Assembly: GCA_023424235.1 (NCBI GenBank)
Contig: JAFAEB010000312.1
Location: forward strand, 1-11,116
Source: Bacillota bacterium
GTDB lineage: Bacteria > Bacillota > Clostridia > Lachnospirales > Lachnospiraceae
Reading direction: 5' to 3'
Length of the DNA: 11,116 bases
Shown here: positions 8,264 through 11,116 of the stretch, in pieces
Layout: the number at the start of each line of letters is the position of its first letter
Position numbering within the stretch: position 1 is the first letter of the stretch
Program-made: the position numbers and the translations under genes
The notes under the pieces: generated by a model
Databases searched by the model: none
What the model saw: only the letters and a program-made list of their open reading frames with translations
Told to the model about the DNA's origin: nothing

Positions 8264-8279
8264 TCAGTATGGATACTGA
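8264..8279. promoter_or_regulatory. Perfect 16-bp palindrome, possible operator
   Basis: TCAGTAT, then GG, then ATACTGA: 7-bp arms with no mismatch around a 2-base centre. The shape suits a dimeric repressor or activator site. It sits between the divergent promoters at 8144-8172 and 8413-8441. No cognate regulator gene is in the window. Confidence 0.35.
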
Positions 8280-8412
8280 AGTTAGCTTTCGCTACTATTT
8301 CATTTACATAATTTATATACATCTAGTATAGTACATATGGGATTAAATTGCTAGAGATTTCTATTATAGTAACAGTAGTAAAATAACAACATACAATATA
8401 TGTAAATTTATA

Positions 8413-8441
8413 TTGACTGAAGGTTAGAATTGCTATATGCT
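8413..8441 (+). promoter_or_regulatory. Putative promoter of the first DUF3784-like gene
   Basis: TTGACT (8413-8418, five of six) and TATGCT (8436-8441, four of six) are 17 bases apart. The same spacing and a near-identical -10 recur before the second copy at 8882-8910. Confidence 0.5.
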
Positions 8442-8499
8442 AAAGAAAGGTAACTGTAAATGTATCTTTGCTGTAATATAAGTTGAGGTGTTTATTATG
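8433..8499 (+). repeat. Duplicated leader, copy 1
   Basis: These 67 bases, ending at the ATG of the first small membrane gene, match 8902-8968 at 60 positions with no gaps. The block contains the -10 box, an upstream ribosome site, an 8-codon frame and the main ribosome site. Confidence 0.9.
8460..8486 (+). CDS. Possible 8-codon leader peptide (copy 1)
   Basis: ATG at 8460 opens MYLCCNIS and stops at TGA 8484-8486. GAAAGG lies 9 bases upstream of the ATG. The stop overlaps the ribosome site of the following gene (TGAGGTG), as in translationally coupled leaders. An equivalent frame MYLCCNIR exists in copy 2. Whether it is translated is inference; eight codons can arise by chance, and the two copies share recent ancestry. 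Confidence 0.3.
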   Translation: MYLCCNIS

Positions 8500-8817
8500 A
8501 TTGTTTTAATACTCATGAGTTTCATTAATTTATTTTCCATTGCATTCGGGTCAGGAAACAGACTTATGATAATATACCATAAGTTATCTGATGAAGAGAA
8601 GGAATGCTATGATATTACTAAAGTAAAGGCTGTACAGATTATATATTTGATATCCGTTATTATATTAGCGATTCTTGCATTAATTTTTAAAGAGCTATAT
8701 CCTGATTTTTTTGATATTAATATTTTTGCTATTTGCTTTATAATTGAAATTGTAATCTTATTAATTATGAATTATACTAAGTTGTTTCTTAATATGTTAT
8801 GTAAAAAGAGAAGTTAG
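8497..8817 (+). CDS. DUF3784-like small membrane protein, copy 1
   Basis: 106 residues with three hydrophobic segments (about 1-17, 45-63 and 73-92). Between the first two is a soluble stretch with IYHKLSDEEKECYD, resembling the conserved Y-x-x-[LM]-S-x-E-E-K-x-x-Y-D core of DUF3784 proteins. The C-terminus NYTKLFLN...CKKRS is basic. The ATG at 8497 is preferred over the in-frame GTG at 8488, because that GTG lies inside the ribosome site GAGGTG (8485-8490), six bases ahead. The next gene is a paralogue, about 55% identical over some 102 residues by hand alignment. Function is unknown; DUF3784 proteins are small membrane proteins without an assigned role. Family assignment is by remembered pattern and needs a profile search. 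Confidence 0.8.
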   Translation: MIVLILMSFINLFSIAFGSGNRLMIIYHKLSDEEKECYDITKVKAVQIIYLISVIILAILALIFKELYPDFFDINIFAICFIIEIVILLIMNYTKLFLNMLCKKRS

Positions 8818-8881
8818 GTATGAGGAAGTAACTATATACAAAAGGGTAGTTCACATAGAAATATTATATTTAAGTTTATTA

Positions 8882-8910
8882 TTAACCCAAAGAAAAAGGT
8901 ACTATATGTT
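8882..8910 (+). promoter_or_regulatory. Putative promoter of the second DUF3784-like gene
   Basis: TTAACC (8882-8887, four of six) and TATGTT (8905-8910, four of six) are 17 bases apart, aligned with the promoter of copy 1. Upstream of the -10 the two copies diverge, so the -35 is less certain. Confidence 0.4.
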
Positions 8911-8968
8911 AAAGGAAGGTAACCGTAAATGTATCTTTGTTGTAATATAAGATGAGGTGTATAGTATG
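8902..8968 (+). repeat. Duplicated leader, copy 2
   Basis: Ungapped partner of 8433-8499: 7 differences in 67 bases, about 90% identity. The downstream proteins are only about 55% identical, so the leader looks better conserved than the genes it precedes. Confidence 0.9.
8929..8955 (+). CDS. Possible 8-codon leader peptide (copy 2)
   Basis: ATG at 8929 opens MYLCCNIR and stops at TGA 8953-8955, overlapping the main ribosome site (TGAGGTG). GGAAGG precedes it by 9 bases. Compared with copy 1, one change is silent (TGC to TGT, Cys) and one alters the last residue (Ser to Arg). Translation is not shown. Confidence 0.3.
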   Translation: MYLCCNIR

Positions 8969-9319
8969 ATAGAAGGATTAGAGGAGAATTTTAGTTTTTT
9001 TGCTGTATTACTTATTTGTTTCATTAATTTATTTTACACTGTAACTGGATCAGGAAACACATTTTTGAGAATATACCGAAAGTTGACTGATGAAGAGAAG
9101 CAATGCTATGATATTAGAAAAGTAAAGGTTGTACAGATTATATTTATTCTATCTTGGATAATATTTGACGTACTTATATTTGTATCTACGAAGTTGTATC
9201 CAAATATTATTAATATTAGTATCTTTATCATTTGGTTTATAGTAGAATTAGTATTACTTATTATTCTAAATTATACTAAGTGGTTTCTTAATGTGTTTTG
9301 TAAAAAAGATAGGAATTAA
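8966..9319 (+). CDS. DUF3784-like small membrane protein, copy 2
   Basis: 117 residues, paralogue of the gene at 8497 with an N-terminus about ten residues longer (MIEGLEENFSF). It has the same three-helix plan and the same core IYRKLTDEEKQCYD, then NYTKWFLN and a basic end CKKDRN. Shared blocks include FINLF, GSGN, DEEK, CYDI, KVK and NYTK. The ATG at 8966 has GAGGTG (8954-8959) six bases upstream; the in-frame GTG at 8957 is part of that ribosome site. With the leader also duplicated, the pair arose by tandem duplication of a whole promoter-leader-gene unit. Whether the products form a hetero-oligomer or serve different conditions cannot be told. Function is unknown, as for copy 1. Confidence 0.8.
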   Translation: MIEGLEENFSFFAVLLICFINLFYTVTGSGNTFLRIYRKLTDEEKQCYDIRKVKVVQIIFILSWIIFDVLIFVSTKLYPNIINISIFIIWFIVELVLLIILNYTKWFLNVFCKKDRN

Positions 9320-9389
9320 CATGGTCAAAGATAGTACTATAACATTTAAGTAATTCGCTTTATTTTGAATTAGGAAGCAAGGAAGTATA

Positions 9390-9416
9390 CATGTATCAAA
9401 AGTCATAGGATACATG
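9390..9416. repeat. 8-bp inverted repeat upstream of the leuS promoter
   Basis: CATGTATC (9390-9397) and GATACATG (9409-9416) are perfect complements around an 11-base loop. No T-run follows on the plus strand, so it is a poor intrinsic terminator for the preceding gene. It lies 17 bases before the T-box promoter -35. Confidence 0.4.
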
Positions 9417-9433
9417 CATGAAAAAACATTATC

Positions 9434-9462
9434 TTGACAAATAATCATCTTAAGGATAGAAT
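9434..9462 (+). promoter_or_regulatory. Promoter of the leuS T-box transcript
   Basis: A perfect TTGACA (9434-9439) and TAGAAT (9457-9462, five of six) are 17 bases apart. Transcription would begin near 9469, just before the T-box Stem I. This is the best sigma-A match in the window. Confidence 0.8.
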
Positions 9463-9489
9463 ATTGTTAATTAATCTTATAAGTGAAAT

Positions 9490-9747
9490 ACTATGATAAG
9501 GAGTATTAAGAGAAATGCATCTACAGAGAGCTGTCGGTTGGTGGAAGACAGTGCTTGCTATCTCCCAACTCGCCTTGGAGTACCTTTGTTGAAATAATAG
9601 TAGATGAAGGCGGCTATTCCCGTTATAGAATAATAAGTGCATTTTGTAGCGTATTTATATATACGAATCTATGAAGTGAATTAGAGTGGTACCACGGAAT
9701 TGTTTATCCTTTTCGTCTCTTTGTTTGAGATGGAGAGGCTTTTTTTT
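9490..9747 (+). promoter_or_regulatory. Leucine T-box riboswitch
   Basis: The leader RNA senses uncharged tRNA-Leu and controls leuS by antitermination. Visible parts: AGTA of the specifier-loop 5' side (9502-9505); AGAGAG (9525-9530); CTGTC (9531-9535) pairing with GACAG (9547-9551) around the GGTTGGTG distal loop; and the specifier CTC (9569-9571) in the usual AA-codon-R-CC...GGAGT context, coding leucine. Next come the CCCGTTAT segment before Stem III and the T-box antiterminator AGAGTGGTACCACGG (9683-9697). Its TGGT can pair with the ACCA end of a tRNA whose discriminator base is A, as in tRNA-Leu. The canonical core is GGTGG-ACCGCGG, so this copy has A for G at two places. Codon and downstream gene agree. 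Outer limits are approximate. Confidence 0.93.
9708..9747 (+). terminator. T-box intrinsic terminator
   Basis: Twelve bases (9708-9719, CCTTTTCGTCTC) pair fully, allowing G-U, with GAGATGGAGAGG (9727-9738) across a 7-base loop, followed by C and eight T (9740-9747). The stem lies just downstream of the T-box antiterminator sequence, as expected for the attenuator. Confidence 0.9.
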
Positions 9748-10022
9748 GTTGTTTTATACGCATCTATAAGAAGATAGATACATCTTTAATAAGCTTTTAT
9801 GGGTATAATCATTTATAAGAAGAAATAAAATTTAAGCTATTTATATGTTATACAAGTAACATAATGAAATTATGTAATGTACAAATTGTGCAAGTATGAA
9901 AACGGAGTTATAAAACTGCAATAATAAACTAAATAACTATAGCTATAAAAACTGCATGTTTTCTATTGTGATTTGATTGCTTGTTAACTGTAAATGCTTT
10001 ATTAATACTAGGAGGAAATCAT
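9748..10022. other. Long AT-rich spacer between T-box and leuS
   Basis: 275 bases without a credible ORF. In T-box leaders the gene usually starts within some tens of bases of the terminator, so this is long. It holds two overlapping perfect hairpins: TATGTTA/TAACATA (9844-9850 with 9857-9863) and ACATAAT/ATTATGT (9859-9865 with 9869-9875). They share bases and cannot form together. The ribosome site of leuS closes the region at 10010-10015 (AGGAGG). Confidence 0.55.
9886..9914 (+). promoter_or_regulatory. Weak possible second leuS promoter
   Basis: TTGTGC (9886-9891, three of six) and TATAAA (9909-9914, five of six) are 17 bases apart. If active, it would give leuS a basal transcript that bypasses the T-box. 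The -35 is poor and AT-rich spacers often show such matches. Confidence 0.2.
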
Positions 10023-11030
10023 ATGTCTACAACTTATAATCACAAAGAAGTTGAGAAGAAGTGGAAAAAAGTTTGGGGAAAGTATCCCGTAAATGTGAAT
10101 GATGGAAAGAAACCAAAATATTATTGCTTAGATATGTTCCCATATCCATCTGGAAGTGGTCTTCATGTAGGACACTGGAGAGGGTATGTTATTAGTGATG
10201 TTTGGAGCCGCTATAAAATACTTAAGGGTTATTATATTATTCATCCAATGGGTTGGGATGCATTTGGTCTTCCAGCAGAAAATTATGCGATAAAGATGGG
10301 AGTTCACCCAAGTAAATCTACAGCTGAAAATGTAGCTAATATTAAGAGACAAATGGATGAAATATCTGCAATTTATGATTGGGATATGGAAGTTAATACA
10401 ACCGATCCTAATTTTTATAAATGGACTCAATGGATCTTTGTACAAATGTTTAAAGCAGGTCTTGCATATGAAAAGGAAATGCCAATTAACTGGTGTCCAT
10501 CCTGTAAAACTGGTTTAGCCAACGAAGAGGTTGTAAATGGTAGCTGTGAACGTTGTGGTGAAGCTGTAACTAAGAAAAACTTAAAACAATGGATGTTAAA
10601 AATCACAGAATATGCAGAACGTTTATTAAATGATTTAGATAAACTTGAATGGCCTGAAAAGGTTAAGAAGATGCAAGCAGACTGGATCGGTAAAAGCTTT
10701 GGAGCTGAAATTGACTTTAAGGTGAAAGACTCAGATAAAGCAATTAAAGTATTTACTACTAGACCAGATACTTTATATGGTGCAACCTTTATGGTATTAG
10801 CTCCAGAGCATGCTTTATGTAAAGAAGTAGCTACTCCTGATAAATTAGAGGAAGTAGAAGATTATATCTTTAAAGCATCTATGAAATCATCAGTAGATAG
10901 ATTACAGGATAAAGAAAAGACTGGTGTATTCACAGGAAGCTATGCAGTGAATCCACTTAATAATGCTTTAGTTCCTATTTGGATTTCTGATTATGTACTT
11001 GCAGATTACGGTACTGGTGCAATTATGTGT
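10023..11030 (+). CDS. leuS: Leucyl-tRNA synthetase, N-terminal 336 residues (cut by adapter)
   Basis: Class I aminoacyl-tRNA synthetase that charges tRNA-Leu with leucine using ATP, in the cytoplasm. The first 336 codons are present of about 800 in the family. HIGH motif is HVGH (48-51) after DMFPYPSG. A zinc-binding insert carries C158-x2-C161-x13-C175-x2-C178. The CP1 editing domain begins with its Thr-rich motif TTRPDT (245-250) and breaks after YGTGAIM-C, just before the expected VPAHD-type editing motif. The KMSKS loop and anticodon-binding domain are missing. ATG at 10023 is chosen over the in-frame TTG at 9981 because AGGAGG (10010-10015) lies 7 bases upstream and MSTTYNHKEVEKKW matches the usual N-terminus. 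Expression is governed by the T-box at 9490-9747. The break is technical, not biological: bases from 11031 are sequencing adapter. Confidence 0.97.
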
Positions 11031-11116
11031 CTGTCTCTTATACCACATCTCCGAGCCCACGAGACGGACTCCTATCGCGTATGCCGTGTTGTGGTTGAAA
11101 AAAAATAGGGGGGGGG
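11031..11116. other. Illumina Nextera adapter read-through with poly-G tail (not genomic)
   Basis: In order: the 19-base Tn5 mosaic end starting CTGTCTCTTATAC, with one extra C (11031-11050); CCGAGCCCACGAGAC (11051-11065); GGACTCCT, an i7 index that I recall as Nextera N705 (11066-11073); and the P7 flow-cell sequence (11074-11097) with four substitutions, all to G. Then come eight A, TA and nine G. Base loss to G and a poly-G end are typical of two-colour Illumina chemistry reading past a short insert. The leuS frame runs into this stretch for 25 codons before TAG (11106-11108); those residues are artefact. Confidence 0.98.

Larger units (their letters stand above)
8117..8496. other. Divergent intergenic region before the small membrane genes
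   Basis: This 380-base AT-rich gap lies between the minus-strand zinc-ribbon gene and the plus-strand DUF3784-like pair. It holds a promoter candidate for each direction, the repeated TTAGTT/AACTAA dyad, a perfect 16-bp palindrome, a short direct repeat CTAGTATA (8242-8249 and 8323-8330), and the first copy of the duplicated leader. I found no further protein-coding frame with a ribosome site besides the 8-codon one at 8460. Confidence 0.6.

Noticed and set aside
8433..8499. A known riboswitch in the duplicated leader
   Set aside because: At 67 bases with no strong stem and none of the conserved cores I know, it does not fit any class; the mini-ORF explains the layout better.
9390..9416. Terminator of the second DUF3784-like gene
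   Set aside because: The 8-bp inverted repeat has an 11-base loop and no following T-run on the plus strand.
9266..9642. Minus-strand frames over the end of the second DUF3784-like gene and the T-box
   Set aside because: They cross a coding gene and the structured leucine T-box; no ribosome site and no family resemblance.
10128..10445. Minus-strand frame within leuS
   Set aside because: Antisense shadow of a well-conserved LeuRS catalytic region.
11031..11050. A natural transposon end (Tn5/IS50-like) inserted in leuS
   Set aside because: The 19-base mosaic end is a synthetic hybrid used in tagmentation, and it is followed by index and P7 sequence, not by a transposase gene.

Overview
The window is AT-rich and Shine-Dalgarno-led, with TTGACA/TATAAT-type promoters and a T-box riboswitch. 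This points to a low-GC Gram-positive bacterium of the Clostridia, plausibly Lachnospiraceae (an inference from composition and gene style, not a database match). The last 86 bases are not genomic. They read as Illumina Nextera adapter, i7 index, P7 sequence and a poly-G tail, so the contig ends artificially inside leuS.

Layout. 1-1791 (minus) is an ABC exporter with fused permease and ATPase, cut by the left edge. A 387-base divergent region (1792-2178) carries one promoter candidate for each direction. 2179-5657 (plus) is a two-gene operon, overlapping by one base, for a heterodimeric ABC exporter of the TM287/288, LmrCD and BmrCD type; every degenerate motif falls into one of the two composite ATP sites. 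5746-7446 (plus) is a cell-wall YkuD L,D-transpeptidase with four Ig-like repeats and a very acidic C-terminal tail. It converges on a small membrane-anchored zinc-ribbon protein (7670-8116, minus), and the two share a large branched hairpin terminator (7591-7664).

A 380-base divergent region (8117-8496) follows, with a 23/24-bp repeated dyad over the minus-strand promoter and a separate perfect 16-bp palindrome. Next come two tandem paralogous small membrane proteins resembling DUF3784 (8497-8817 and 8966-9319). Each has the same promoter layout and the same 67-base leader. Each leader holds an 8-codon open frame whose stop overlaps the ribosome-binding site of the main gene. This duplicated leader and mini-ORF arrangement is the least explained structure here.

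9434-9747 is a promoter and leucine T-box (specifier CTC, antiterminator UGGU, strong terminator) controlling leuS (10023 onward). The T-box is separated from leuS by an unusually long 275-base AT-rich spacer with overlapping hairpins and a weak possible second promoter. Only 336 codons of leuS are real sequence.

The genes are mostly envelope-related (two exporter systems, wall cross-linking, small membrane proteins) beside one housekeeping tRNA synthetase. I see no mobile element, CRISPR array, tRNA or rRNA, and no strong evidence for an entirely new multi-gene system.
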